A DNA stretch of 64,000 nucleotides from Rallus limicola (GCA_022605955.1 JAKCOZ010000007.1:15567501-15631500), one strand, 5' to 3'; shown: positions 1 through 12,700, numbered from the stretch's first letter. Notes: generated from the letters alone by a model not told the origin. Made by a program: numbers and translations.

Positions 1-255
1 TGGAACATGTCCAGAGAAGGGCAGTGAAGTTGGTGAAGGGTCTAGAGCGTGTGTCTTAAGAGGAACGGATGAGGGAACTGGAGAAAAGGAGGCTAAAGGA
101 AGACTTTATTGCTATGGCACCAAAGCTGTTGGAATTCAAGGACTGTCTGGGTGATGCTTTTAGCCATGGTGTGTTTTTGGATAGTTCTGTGAGGAGCAGG
201 GAGTTAAACTCAATTCTGACGGATCCCAGTAATATTCTGTGATTTTTATGAATTG
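1..255 (+). mobile_element. CR1 LINE fragment, 3' part, cut by window start
   Basis: The opening (GAACATGTCCAGAGAAGGGC, then a stretch close to GAGGGAACTGGAGAAAAGGAGGCT) matches the ORF2 end and 3' UTR of avian CR1 retrotransposons. The tail runs through GAACTGG, a TTGGAATTCAAGGA segment and the end AATATTCTGTGATTTTTATGA, close to the CR1 3' terminus. Parts of the usual middle are missing, so this is an internally deleted, diverged copy. It lies in sense orientation and its 5' side is outside the window. The match is from memory of the family consensus. Confidence 0.8.
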
Positions 256-3200
256 GCTGTGTCCTCACAACTATCTTAATCCACACGTCACTCCTGTACT
301 TATTTTTATACTGGGAGGGTGCCCAGGAGGGGAGCTGCATTCTGCAGTGCCTTCTGGAGTAGTGTCCTTACTGCTTGGAGGCACATGTGCAGGGATGATT
401 ATATAGACGTTCGCCTTGTATTTGAAACATTTTTAAGTGTTCTTCATGAAGACTAGACCAGAGAATTACAGTCTTTGGGAAGGCTGAATTAACTTGTGCT
501 TTGCTGGCTAAGCAGCATCAATGTTTTTATTACTTGGCCTAAAGTGGAATAGGGAAAAGCTGTAAGGAGAGGCCCTGTCCCTCAGCTATGCTGGGTTTAA
601 TAAAAGATAGGATTTCTCCTTCTAAACTCTCATTACCCAGGAACTGCTGTGAAGGTATCAAATGATGCTGTTTAGTTTGTTGTAATCAACTAATTTGATT
701 TCCATATTACTTTTGGATGACTTTCACTGAAAAGACTTTTTATAAGGTGCCCTGCCCTGGTATGAAATCAGATCCTTGTACTCCTTCTCCTAAGTACATT
801 TTACTTCATTGTGTGGGCTGCACTGCTCAGCAGAGGAGGAAAATAGCCCTCTCTCCATCTATCTTTGTGGTTGATACTAATCAGATGCTACTAATGGCAG
901 TAGGCTTGCTGTACTGCTGAATAGCAGGATGATGATACATATTTTGGTCAGTGGGGATCGGTGGCTCTGTGGAGTGGAAAAGCTGACCACACTATAGAGA
1001 CCTATGCTCACTCTCCCAATACCCTTAATTCCCGTGTTGATGCAGGGGCTAAAACATTCTCAGCTGAGGTGGGACAAGGTGAAGACTGGAGGGACAAAGC
1101 CTGGTATCGGAAAACCCCTGGTAGTACTTGCAGGTAGTACTTGCACTGTTGCTTGGGGGTGGACGTGGTTCGTATTGCGGTACTGCAGGATGGTGTGCCA
1201 CCCACTGCTGCCATGTAAGCCTGAAGGAATTGCAGTGTGACTCAGAGAGGCAGGCAAGGAGGCAGTTGGTATTATGTATGGCAGCTGTGATATGGATACT
1301 GTCTAATGCAAAGTCGGCTGCCGTGAGGTTCCAGTCTTTCTGCTATGTCTTTCCCATGCTTAGAACTTCCACTAATTTAAAGCTGAATTTCTAATGAGAA
1401 ACAAAACCTGTTCCTTAATCAGAGTGATTTGCTTTCATGGAATACTTCATTCAACTTTGTGAAAGCCATCTAATATTTGAAAGTGCAGTCAGATGTCTTC
1501 AAGGTTGAACCAGACTGAAGTCTAGCAATCCATGTGAAGTTCTCCTTCAGTGAAGTGTAATTTGGTACCATAATATGCTGTGAACCAAAAGAAGCAATAC
1601 AATAGTTCTGCACTTAGTCCTTTTTACATTACAATTCTGAAGTTGTAACAGTGGTTTTACCATTATTTCCTTAATACCATTTCTTCTTATGAGGCAATAT
1701 ATGCAACACTGAACTTTTAAAATTCACTTAATATATTATTCTAATAACTGGTGTGCTGGAGTAGAGAAAATGTTCTTCTGTAAAGCAGTCACGTGGATAC
1801 GAGATTTTTCTTTATTTGAAGCTGTTTTGCAGAGCTATGGAGTTACATGGAATCTTCCTGGGCTGGGATTTTTCTACAGTCAGTGTCAGACTTCACTTTT
1901 TTGTACTTGTAAAAGTTGCGGTCTCTGACAATGAGAGATCCTTCATTTTAGTTCTGTTTATCTTGTTCATCGAGTCAAACAGCTCATTGGCATGACAGTT
2001 AATCAAAGTATAAACGAGAACTTAAGAAACTCTGTGGTTGCCAGTCTACAAAACTTGACTGGTACCACTAGTGAGTGTTCTCAAAGGAGGCGACAATTAC
2101 AGTGCTAGTGCACGGCTGGGTTAGTTCTGGCTGCTGGGCCTTTGTAACTCTCAAGGCTCCTGAGAAAGAAGGGAGTGTGCCACTGCGTTGCTGTCCAGCC
2201 TCTCTTTCTTTTTTAAAAAATATTATCATGTCTTTGATCACAGCTTCACAGCCTTTGGCAGCTTGAAGTGCAGGAGAACCTCTTTTCCCTGATGAGTTAT
2301 TACAGAATGTACCTGCTTAATTGTTCTCAGTTACACAATGGGATTTGTTTTAACCAATTCTTTTCTATCTTGGGAAGAAAAGGGATGTATTCTACACAGA
2401 AACCTGTGTACAGCTTTTTCAGTTAATTTAGAAGTGTATTTCAAATGTGATCTGCACTATCTTGAATTATATGATTGGTTTTTGGAATGAGCATATACGA
2501 AATGTCCAGTGATGTAAAATGAAGATACCTGGTTTATTATGTTACCTGCTCATAAAGAACAACTAACAAGTGACAAGGGAAAATCCTCTTGGAGAAAAGA
2601 TTCAAATTAAGTAGTGCCTCACTTTCCCAGTTATTACACTTCTGTTGTCTTAAAGTTTAGGCTTCATTTTTGATGCCTGTAGTACTTTTACCTGTATGCT
2701 AATGTATGTAGATGAACGGATCAGGATTTGACCTATATAATAAAATGCCTTCATTTACTTGTATGTACATTCCAGGGTGTGGGTATTTAAATAAAAAAGG
2801 GGAAAAAAGAAGTTGAGCTGGTGCCCAGTGCAGTAATTGTGGCTGGAGACTGTCACTTGCGATGGGAATGCAGTTGTCAAAATAGCTGCTATCTGATGCC
2901 AGGTTTTTCTGACCCTCCTGTAAAGGCAGCTTGTGGAGGCACATCTGTAGTGAGACAGAGGCAGAGTGTCTGCTCAGGGCAGAGTCTTTCTGCAGTCCTA
3001 CGTTTGGTCTTGAGGCAAGGCATGTATCTTGGATGTGTCCTTGTGACAGGGCAAGCCTAGTGGCCATTCTCCCTGATACTCTTGAAGAAGCAGCCTCTGG
3101 AAAGCCCTGCAACTCCCTGTAGGGAGTTGCTGCAGGTTCAGTGTTCCTGCAGGAGCCATGGTACGTGGCCTGGTCCAACATTCCTTTGGGATTGGGGCAT

Positions 3201-3700
3201 GGGTGGTCTCTAGGTTGGATCAGTGTCTATCTAGTCATCCCTCCTGGATTCTTTGGTGTCCCCTACCTCTGATTCTGAGAGGTGCTCAGTGGGAGAACCA
3301 CAGCTGATTTCAAGGGCTGATGTGCCAGGAGCCTGGTGTGTGGGTTCTCCATTGACGGTAAAACAAAAGTAGTAATTCCCTCATGTAAAACAAGAGGAGA
3401 ATGCACAAAACAACGTTCCCAGAAGAACACACGTGGACAGGGCAGAGAAAAGGAGTTGTTAAGGGAGCTCTGCTTTATGACTTGTACCGCTGACCACGCA
3501 ACCTATAGTGTTCCTCAACACCCAAGAAACATTATGGCTGCAAGTAGTGTTGAGTCATCTTGGAGACAAAAGACCAAGAGATGTGGAGCACAGTTCAGTC
3601 TTTTTGCTATAATACAATTGTATCCACATGTATAGATGCACAAATTATATTCTTTGTTTAAAAGTTTTAAATGTTTCTTTAGAGACCTGATATGATTTTC
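256..3700. other. Unassigned non-coding DNA
   Basis: AT-rich single-copy-looking sequence with short homopolymers. Open frames here are short and lack a convincing start or a chain of splice sites. A frame at about 2821-3058 on plus and one at 2699-3181 on minus overlap each other and look like chance in a locally GC-richer patch. I see no recognisable gene or repeat. If the exon-like blocks at 5468-6282 are real, this stretch would be introns or upstream exons of that gene. Confidence 0.5.
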
Positions 3701-3816
3701 TAAATGAGCTTTCCCTTTTTGCAGCTGGTTTGGACCAAATCTGGGGAAAGAGTTACAGAGAAGGAGGAGCATTGCTCCTCTGAGAACCATTAGCTACGGT
3801 AGGAACGTAACCTTTA

Positions 3817-3892
3817 GCAGTGGGGCTGGGCTCGAACTCTTCTCCTGCTCTGGGTCTTGAAGAGGTGGACCACAATCCCTGAGCTACAATGG
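3817..3892 (-). repeat. tRNA-like sequence, pseudogene or tRNA-derived SINE remnant
   Basis: Read on the minus strand, 3886-3877 gives TAGCTCAGGG, a good match to the polymerase III A box. Positions 3837-3829 give GTTCGAGCC, a match to the B box. Their spacing of about 49 bases is close to that in tRNAs. Between them is a segment that could form an anticodon-like arm (CTCTTCAAGA...). The acceptor ends do not pair well, so a working tRNA is unlikely. A tRNA-derived SINE head or an old tRNA pseudogene is the better reading. Confidence 0.4.
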
Positions 3893-5467
3893 TGTTCCCT
3901 GATGGTATCTGAAGGGCACTGAACAGATCTGTGGCAAGGCAGCCTGTGGTGGGCACCTGGTGAAATGTATTCACCAGACTCCATTCTCTTCTAATATACC
4001 TCAAATGTATTTAATTTTCACTTAATGACTGCTTTCAGAGTTGCTTCGTCTGGAAGTAGTTACTTCTTGTAGATGTTCTTGCTGATGGTATAAGATAACC
4101 ATTTTCTCATAGACTTTGCCAAGTTATAGGGAGAAGAGGTTTTTTTCAGAATTTTGTCTTATCTGGAGAACTACCAAAAGCTGGGAAGTGCAAAATACGT
4201 GTGGGGTTTCCCTCCCCCCTAAAATTTCACACTGCTTTTCAAAATAAATTCTTCTGTCTTTAAGTGGGTGCGTCCTTGCTGAAAAGCAGTGATTCCCAAA
4301 TGTTGGTATTTGAGCCAGGAATAAAACTTTTTTTTTATGCAGTCTTTTCAGAGCCTGCCTTTTGAGTGAGAATGAAGTCTTAAAAAGACTCTTTCTTTAA
4401 AGACCCTAATGAGTGTGGTTTTCAAAGGAAAAAAACTGAGAATTGCGGTGAAGTTGCACTGTCGTGTTTTTTGCCTTGATTTTTATGCAGGATAGAGCTG
4501 CTCAGTATTTAATGGCAGTAAACTGTTTACAAAGTGCAAGTTATATAATTGCCATCACCTTCTATATAACCATCAGTGTTAGTACTTGATTGTCAGAACA
4601 CTGTAATATTCAGAAGTTAGCAGATAGGATAAGCTGGAAATCAATACTATGGCTTTACCAGTAGGAAAATGGTCCCAGATACACAGTCAGGTAACTTAAA
4701 GATGTTTTTTGGTTTTTCCTTTTGTTTTATCTCCATTTGCATTTGTTAATTGTGTAAGTCTTCAGTTTGGAAGCTGGAGTGTTATTTTATTTCTCCAAGT
4801 ACCTTTTATTACCAGCTCAGCAAGCACCAGTTTTTAGGAGCTTGTTAACTTGCCTGTGACAGTTTCTTCATAGCTCAAATATGGCAGTTGATGTGTGACT
4901 GCTTTAAAATAATAATGATCACTATAAAGTTCTTTATATACTTAGTAATGTGATCCTGTAGCTTCATTTTGATCAAACGAGCCTGTGTATGGAAACGAAG
5001 TAGTAAGTTCACCCTTGCTCTGTGATACCTGCTGGTGGGCTGTAGTGGACTCTTCATGCAAGAAATGTAACTGGTAGAACATGAAGTGGTATTAAACCAG
5101 TCCTGATGGCAATCTTCATGTCATGTATGTAAGGATCAGAAAGGAGCCTGCATACGTTTCCACTTCCCAGTGTTAAACTGCGGGTTTATCATCAGCGTTG
5201 GCTGCAAACAGGGTAGGAGTTGAACCCAGTTTATGGGTAAATCTGACAAATTAAGTCCACTTTAAGCAAAGCAGCACCAAATGTAAACAAAATGTCTCTT
5301 GCTGCTTTGGTATTTAAACTTTTATGATAAAATGGCTTAGGATTGAAAGCAGTAGTTTTGGTCTTAGTGGGAAATGGAGGCTTCTCAAAGCTGCTGCACT
5401 GTAAAGTACATTGTTCTCTGTGGCTCTCCTTTTCTTCTCGTGCTCCGTGCCAAACCTGTAATCACAG
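3893..5467. other. Unassigned non-coding DNA, possibly intronic
   Basis: No repeat or coding block recognised. It would be intron of the putative gene ending at about 6730 if that gene is real. The last 60 bases (about 5410-5467) are pyrimidine-rich and end in ATCACAG, which is a plausible branch and acceptor region for the next exon-like block. Confidence 0.4.
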
Positions 5468-5572
5468 GATTTAGAAACCCCTCCCCACACGGTTTTTACT
5501 AGTGACCAATCTAGCCATGAAACAAAACTGATCCAGGGACTTCAGAATGGCAGATGTTCATTTAGCATCCAG
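5468..5572 (+). CDS. Putative internal coding exon of an unidentified gene
   Basis: A 105-base block opens after a good acceptor (pyrimidine-rich CTCTCCTTTTCTTCTCGTG, then ATCACAG). It is open in one frame only, giving 35 residues that begin DLETPPHTVFTSDQ and end RCSFSIQ. The same frame stays open to a stop at 5666-5668. The proposed donor, CAG|GTGCAC, has a fair exon side and a weak intron side. Exit is in phase 0, which matches the next block. I do not recognise the peptide: it is polar, Ser/Thr/Gln-rich and has no clear domain. The exon chain is inferred. The alternative is a chance open stretch of about 200 bases. Confidence 0.33.
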
Positions 5573-5789
5573 GTGCACCAGAAGAGCTCCCAGTTTGTGG
5601 CAGCAGGCATTCCTAAGCCGGGAGCCCAGATGGAAGTTTCCTGCTGTAACTCCGAATGTGGCGCTTAGGCTATGATGTGAAGCAAAGTGACAGAAAAGAT
5701 TACGTGAGGCAAAAAGTTGAACCTTGCTCCTTTACTAGGCTTTTTCCAGCACACCTGGTAAATGATAATATCTTTCAAGATTATTTCAG

Positions 5790-5893
5790 GGGAATTCTGT
5801 AGTGTTTGAAGGATTGCTCCTCCCCTCCTCTGCTTCTGAAGGCCTTTACCAAGTGCTTAGACTTCCCCAGTTAATCCAGGAATTTACAGAAAG
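5790..5893 (+). CDS. Putative internal coding exon of the same unidentified gene
   Basis: Acceptor TTATTTCAG is followed by a 104-base block open in one frame. The peptide starts GNSVVFEGLLLPSS and ends LIQEFTER, the last codon being split after AG. The donor, AAAG|GTAAGG, is close to consensus. It enters in phase 0, matching the previous block, and leaves two bases over, matching the next. The segment YQVLRLPQLIQEF looks amphipathic and could be helical. The introns on either side are short (217 and 214 bases), as expected in compact avian genes. I do not recognise the protein family. Confidence 0.36.
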
Positions 5894-6107
5894 GTAAGGC
5901 AAAGTTCAGAGTAGTAGTGTGGTATGAATGTTAACTTGAATTGTTTAGTATGTTCACGAGTGGGGTTTTTTTTCTGTTTTATTGAAATTTTTTTCTCTCA
6001 GTAGAGTCCTTTTCCAGGGTTGAGTGTGCATGTGTTGTATCCAGGTACCATTCTGGCAAAATCGTTGGCAAACAAACTAGTGTCTGTGGTTATTGTTTAT
6101 TTTTGAG

Positions 6108-6282
6108 GAAGGCAGATACTCCACTTCCTAAGCCAAAAAGAAACTTTTCTCAGACCAAGCTTGATCTTCCTGTAAGTATTTTAAATCCTGCCTTCCTATT
6201 GCAGGTGCATGCCCAGACCACATGCTGCCTGATGACCGCTCCCTCTGTGGACAGAAGGATTAGAATAGAGTTTCAGCCCTAA
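6108..6282 (+). CDS. Putative terminal coding exon with stop codon
   Basis: After acceptor TTATTTTTGAG the first base completes the split Arg codon. The frame then runs KADTPLPKPKRNFSQTKLDL through to VDRRIRIEFQP and a TAA at 6280-6282. With the two preceding blocks this gives 127 C-terminal residues without a frame break. A consensus donor (CCT|GTAAGT, 6173) and a strong acceptor (ending about 6205) lie inside, but they would define a 33-base intron. That is too short for vertebrate splicing, and the 33 bases are open and in frame, so I read straight through. The basic PKPKR stretch could bind nucleic acid or act in nuclear import, but this is a guess. Confidence 0.35.
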
Positions 6283-6730
6283 TCCTGGTTTTCCTGTGCA
6301 GATTCACTTTGCAGTCTTATTCCTCTTTAGTTGCCTGTGTGGTTTTGTTTATACTTGCATGTTTTTATTTATGCTTGCTCTCAAAAAACAAAAAAGGCAC
6401 TAACAATAGTATTTGAATTTTCATTGTATTGATGAAGGATGTTAAGATTTATGCCCTTCTCCCCACCTCCCCAATTCTTCACAGGGTAGTAATTAGCCAT
6501 GTGCTATGCAAATTCTTGCAGCAAAAGAAATTGGTTACTGTTAATTAAAACTAAATTATAGCAATTTTAGATTTAGGTTATTTCAAAGTATCTAAATTAT
6601 TTATGATCTTAAGTATTTTTTCCCAATTAATGCTCTAGTCTACTTCTTGTTAATTTTTAACCCTACAGTAAATATTATGTACATAGGAAAACATATATGA
6701 TATCCTTTAATAAAACACCCCTCAGTTTCT
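6283..6730 (+). terminator. Putative 3' UTR with polyadenylation signal AATAAA at 6709-6714
   Basis: AT-rich sequence following the putative stop codon. AATAAA at 6709-6714 is followed about 15-35 bases later by a GT/T-rich stretch (GTTTCTGTCTTCCTTGGGG), the arrangement expected of a vertebrate cleavage and polyadenylation site. AATAAA also occurs elsewhere by chance in this AT-rich window, so the weight comes from its position after the exon chain. Confidence 0.35.
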
Positions 6731-9700
6731 GTCTTCCTTGGGGCTTGAACTGACCTTCAGAATTTCATGAATTGTGAAAAATAATTTAATCTTTTTTTTT
6801 GTACGTCTGTATTTTTGATCCCTGCAGTTTTAAATGTGACTGTGCACAAACTGAAGTGCTTCTAAAATTGATATTGTCCAGGATGAAAACATACAACTAA
6901 ATTTATTCACCAATATGTTTAATTGGTCAGGAAGCTGGTAAAGACTATTTTCTCCTTAGGCAGATCCTTTTGTTTGTCCTTATTTTTTTTTTTTTTTGTA
7001 TTTAGAAGATCTATTTAAGTCATCTGTCACTGTTAACTAATTAAAACTATCCAGCATACAAGCTGGTTTAAGCAATAGAAAAAATAGTTTCTTGGTTCTA
7101 AGACACTCAAAGGAAGTGATTTTTGAGTTGTGTAGTAGTGGCAAATGATGGCTTTTTGCTTAGAGGAAAAAATACTAAAAGCATATGTTTGTACATTGAG
7201 ATTTGTAATAGCAGCCACTGTAGTGCATAGTACAAAATACAAATCTGTGGCAATCCATGAAAGCAAATGTAGCTACAAGGCTGCCTGGAAAAATTCAGAT
7301 GTTGGTAATTTCCCTGATGTGTTTCAGCAGAATGATTGCCAGCATTCTCTCGTTCTCACTAATAAAAAAAAAAAAAGCTTAAGTGAAAATTAAGCCTGTT
7401 TGGAAGTACTGTTAATTAGCTCGTGTCCCACATTTTGGGAGCTGCAAACTGCCCCCCTGCATGGGAAGGGAGAGAGAGAAGGGAGTTCTTCCATCTCTGT
7501 TCCATGTATTTGTAATCTCCTACTGTTATTTTTCAGAGGTCTAAAAATACATTCGATTCTGTTTCAAAAACAAGATTTAATATATGTTACTGTAAGAACA
7601 GTGTTTTAGGTAGGTTCTGCAGGAAAATAGCTGTTGTATAAAAATACCTACGTAAGTGTTGAGTCTTCTGTTGGCATGCCTTTGAGACAAACTAATTTGT
7701 TTTCTATACAATTGAATACTGTTATTTTCGATTCTCATAGAAGCTCAGCAATAAGCCTTGAGCACAGAATAAATTCTTTATCCTGTGTGATTTGTGTGTA
7801 TTTGTCTTTTAAATCTGTTTAACAAAGTAGTGCAACAAATTTGGGATTAGTGACATGCTAGTTAGCTTTGCTGGAGGAGGCTGGGTCAGAAAAATGGGGA
7901 AATTTGTGGGTTTTGCATTAGTTGGCACAAAGATTAGTTGTATCATGCCTTTCTTTTCAAATGGTTCCTGACCTCATGGGTGCAAGGAAGTTTTGATCCA
8001 GCTGCAGCAGTATAAATTTGGCAATGAAAATAAGCATGGGTTTTGTGCAGACTTTTGTATTAGCAGTAAAATATTCTCAGCTCATGGGCTTTCCTTTTAC
8101 CTCTCGCAGATTTAAAAATAATGTTGGTTGAGTGCCATATGTCTGTTGTTGTACATGCCTCTTTGTATTTTACTGCTTTTTACTACTTTCAGTGCCTTTA
8201 TTTTTACCCTGGATCCATTCTGTCACTCATGATATGGAGGGCTGTTAATAAAATACCACCTTAATTCAGGTATCACTCACAAAAGCTTCTGATATATTAT
8301 GAAATGCAAGTTAAATTTCAGTAATGTGAAGTCTGCACTGTAAAATCCTACTTTTAATCCAGGCTTGTTTGGTTAGGCTATGTTGAATCTAGTCCTAAGA
8401 ATCCTGAAGCTTTTTTGTTTTGTTATTATTTTCATTTGGGATCAAATCCCTCTGAACTGTGTAGACGTGCACCTGTGCTCATTTTAATCCCTGTGTAGTT
8501 TTCATCAATTATCACAGCAGGCAAGAAGAAAATCAAATTGTAAAATGCTTTTGAAAAGTAAATACATTCAACCTGGGGTTCAGGTTTCTGTTTTAATCAA
8601 ACATCATCTGTATTCATGTTCTTGCACAAGGCTGGGTAAGGGAGGGGCATGAAAAGCCCTTTTTTTTTTTTTTTTTTTCCTTGTTTTCATTGTGGAATAT
8701 CTGTTTTGAAGTGCTCTGGTGTATGATGAATATAGTATGTTAGTGTTTGTAGAGAAAGGCTGTGTTGTTTATACGGATATATATATATATTTTTTTTAAG
8801 CAAGGAGAGAATCTAGGTCAAGAGATTTCATTCTTTATTAATAACTTAAGGCTTTATTCAACAAAAATTATTCTCTGTGGCTAGAAAGCTTCCTGACTGG
8901 GGGAGCATTGGTGGGGGAGGAACTCGCTGCCCTGAAACATGGATGGGAACATTTCCCTTTCCATCAGGGCATTAAAACACTCGCCTTCCCCTGTGTGTTT
9001 TTGATCACCACCATAAAAGCTCCCAGGTGTGGGCTTTCCTGGTCTGCTTCAGAGCTGATGTGGGAATGGTTTTGTGTGTTTCTCAGTGCAAGGCTGTGCT
9101 CAGGGCTAGGGACCCTCGATGTTTCCCAGCCAATGTGTTCCAGATGTCCACTGCACTGTGGCCTTGTCCCTCCAGCACTGCCTCGGTCTCCTGACCAAGG
9201 TGCTCGCATTCTGCCCAAAACAGGTCTCATGATGTTGCTAAATCAAGTTCTGGCCATAGGACCACATTAACTTTTTCTTTTGTGGAAACATCCGTGTCAG
9301 CAAAACAAATAAGTAAAGCTTCCAATTCTTGTTTTAATTTTTTGGGAGATACTAAAACATGAAATCTCTCCCTTAGCCTTGTCTAACTCTTCAGCTCATC
9401 TTCCTCAGAAGTCACTGCCCTGTGTATTTAACTCCAGAGTGCCAGCACCTTGGCCTGGCATTAAATATGTAAACTGGAAAAAATTGGGGAAAGTGCTGTT
9501 AAATATGTAAACTAGAAGAATATGGAAATTCTTGGCTCTTTCAGCTATAGCAAGCTACTGCAGAAGGGGTTTAAACTCAGGGAAACAGTTGTTTTGAAGC
9601 CTTTAATTTTCCTTTAAGCTTCTGTGTCACCCTAGGACTAAAAGCAAAGGTGGCTAAATCAGGATAATTAATCATGGAACAGCTTACACTGGGAATGTAA

Positions 9701-12700
9701 TGAATTTTCCACTGATTTTCAAGTTCTGTAAATCAAGATAAGAAGCTTCTTTACAATATGCTGTTTATAAACTATGGCTGCTGTACTTGACAAAAAAATT
9801 AGGTTAAGTAAGGTGCTATCTATGTTGGCATCTTGAAGTTGTTTCTGGAGTAGCTCCTTCAAACCTGTAGGTTTAGAAAATTAGTTTGTATTTCCATGTC
9901 TAACGCTGTATCAAGGTGTGCCAATTTGAGAGAGAAGACGTCATTTGAAGTTAAAAAGTTTGTGTTTGGAACTCCTGTATCAATACTTTTCTCCTATTCC
10001 TGCCCAAGATCTCGTGGATATGGGAGGAGGGCAGAAACTGCCCATCTGCTGCTACTGCACCTGCCAGTGATACGGATCTGCCCTGCAAAGCTTGAGCTTG
10101 TGCTGACAGAAGACAAGAAGCATCATACTTACTGCTTTCGGAGAAAGTCTTCCCATGTGTGGAACTGCAGGTCCTAACTTCCCACAGTGAGATGTGCAGA
10201 AGCCTTAGACATTGTAGGCAGCCTGTGTGACTAATATAATTGCATCTTCTTCTTGAATAACTATTGTAGATGTGAAGCAGACTTTGAAGCAAGTCAGTTG
10301 ACGCCTACACAGCTCTAAATTATAACATCCTGAATAAATTGCTATGCACTGGAAGTGCTAAAGTAGTGTCAATACAAAGAAAGTTTGTTCCCAACAAGTC
10401 TTTGTATGTTGAAAATCACTTGAAATTTGCTGGATTAAAAAGTTACCTTGCGTAGTTAGGTTATTTGCATGTAAAATGAGCAAAGATCATCAAGATAATT
10501 AAAAATCACGCACAGGAGAGAAGAATGTCAAATGTATTTTAAGTATGCCTATCAAATTCTGTTCACATCCCACATTTTATTGTAACTTCTATGGTTAGTG
10601 ACCAAGTGGTCTCTTGGTATACTACTTTTTAAAAAAAAAGTATAATAGAATAATCATTCCTTATTTTGTGGCAAACAAAGCATATTCTGTCATGAATTGC
10701 ACCATATGAAATCCTTCAGTAGGGTCTGAGGAAGCACACCTCTGAAGATTTCTTCCCTTTCTTATTAGTACACAAACATAATAACTGGAAACTTAAATAC
10801 ATTGTTTGTAGAGTATGAAAATGTAGCAGTTGAAATGATAACACTCCAATTAAGATCAAGGTAGAAATCTCTTTAGATGTTGACCTTCATTTTAAAGTGT
10901 GTTCCTTTTGTCTTGAGTGCTTAATTTTGTATGTTATGCAAGTACCTTCTGAGATGTATATTTGAGCAAACAATTCAGAACATTCAGATTCAGTGTATGG
11001 GGGTTAATACTTCTTTGGGTGCCTATCTTTGTATCAGCATATCTGATACAGCAAATGTTATCAACTTTTACAAAGGAAAATGTCAGATTGACATTTATTA
11101 GCCTGGTGGAGTCTTCAAAATATGCATTTTGAGGGATATGTGAGTGCCTCCAGTGACAAATGTTTTGATAAACCAAAAAGTTGCATGTATTTTTAGAGAT
11201 CTTTTTGTAACTTGGATGATCAGCATTATTTTCTTCACTGTGGGATATTTGGAATTCCAAAGATTAACCAGTCCAAGTGTTAGTCATCCATCTCTGTTAT
11301 TTTAAAAAAAAAAAATGGCTAGGTAGTTGCAGAATGAGTGAGAGGGTGGGATGAGTGCTCAGCTGCCCTTTCATTTCAGAGTAGAAGAGAGACCTAGCTT
11401 TATGAACTGATGATGTGCAACGTGCCAGTTGCAACCTCCCATATGTACCTTCTCTTCCCTTCTGTCTGTTCCTGTGAAATAACTATTTATTTTGCGAATT
11501 CCCTTCCTACTTTGAAAGCCGCTCTTAAATATTGCATACTCTTTCCTTCTTCCCTAACCTCAGTACTGTTAAATGAGAATAAAAGTTATAAATGGAAATC
11601 TATGCACGTGGCAACCTATGGAAAAGCCCTATCAGCTACCTGTGGCTTTTTGCGCTGCATCTGGTAACATGATGTAGCTGCAGGGGAAAGATCTGATTAA
11701 TATTTTTATTTATAAGGAATAAAAAAAAAAAGGTAAGAAGTTTAGATTTGAGTTGTTAGAACTGTGGGAATATATAGTCTCTTAAGATTCACTCCCAATG
11801 TCACATTAGACAAAAAAGTGGCCCAGATCAAGGTCAAAAATGATAGAGAATATTCGTCAACTGTTGCCACTTTCATGCCTTACCATAGCAACCTGATACG
11901 AGGCTGATAAATGTTTATAAAAGATGCAATAAGTGGCTTAAGTTCTCAGAAAGGAAGCATAAAACCTTCTGATTCAAACTGTTGATTTATACTGCCTTAG
12001 TAGTTGGTTTGGCTGCTTGCCCCTTGCCTGTGTTTGCCAGCTTTGTGCTATTTGGAGTGGAGCAGTTGCCTGGATCTGCTTCCTCTGGGGTATGGAAGTG
12101 CTGTAGCACTGCTCTGAAATGTTGGGTAGCAGTAATTTGTACTTTCATCACGTGAATATAGGTTAAATTAAATTATTTCTACTTAAAAGTTTCAATAACT
12201 TGCTGATAAAAATTCTTCACCTGGAAACCTGCATGTAGAAGTATGGGCTGGAGTGTCTTTCAGACCAGAGGAAGATTTGCCTTTACAGGTTGCAATGACT
12301 GGCTGTATTTCAGTCATAACTAATGAAGCAATAAAACTATGACTGTTTCTCTCAGCTTCTTTCTCTTGCTTATCATTTCTTATTTTTTAAGTGCAGAACT
12401 GTTTTTTGTCCTCTGTGTTTACAAATGTCTCTTCACTAATTATTTCTTCAGCTTATATTGTAAATCTCATTCTTGGTGTGTTGAACAGTAAGCAAGATCT
12501 GAAACTTCTTCAAAATGCATGAGTGACTCAGCATTCAGTCACCATCTTCATGGACTTCCCAAAGTTATAACCAAAGTGCTGTACTGCCTCTAGTCTTCAG
12601 GTACTTTGGGAAACCACTCCTGCAGCTTCCTGGCGTCATTCTCTGGCAAAATTGCATCTTAGTGTCTACCCATGTCCTGAAAACCTCAGCACTGTCTTGA

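Noticed and set aside
1051..1127. Possible exon after GTGTTGATGCAG ending at CCCCTG|GTAGTA
   Set aside because: Weak donor, poor pyrimidine tract and no phase-matched partner. The following GTAGTACTTGCAG duplication makes the splice signals ambiguous.
2699..3181. 160-codon open frame on minus
   Set aside because: Overlapped by two plus-strand frames of similar quality. No known domain, splice pattern or promoter.
3725..3798. Exon-like block after CTTTCCCTTTTTGCAG with donor TACG|GTAGGA
   Set aside because: Nearly open in all three frames, the donor is mediocre and its exit phase does not match the block at 5468. It also abuts the tRNA-like repeat.
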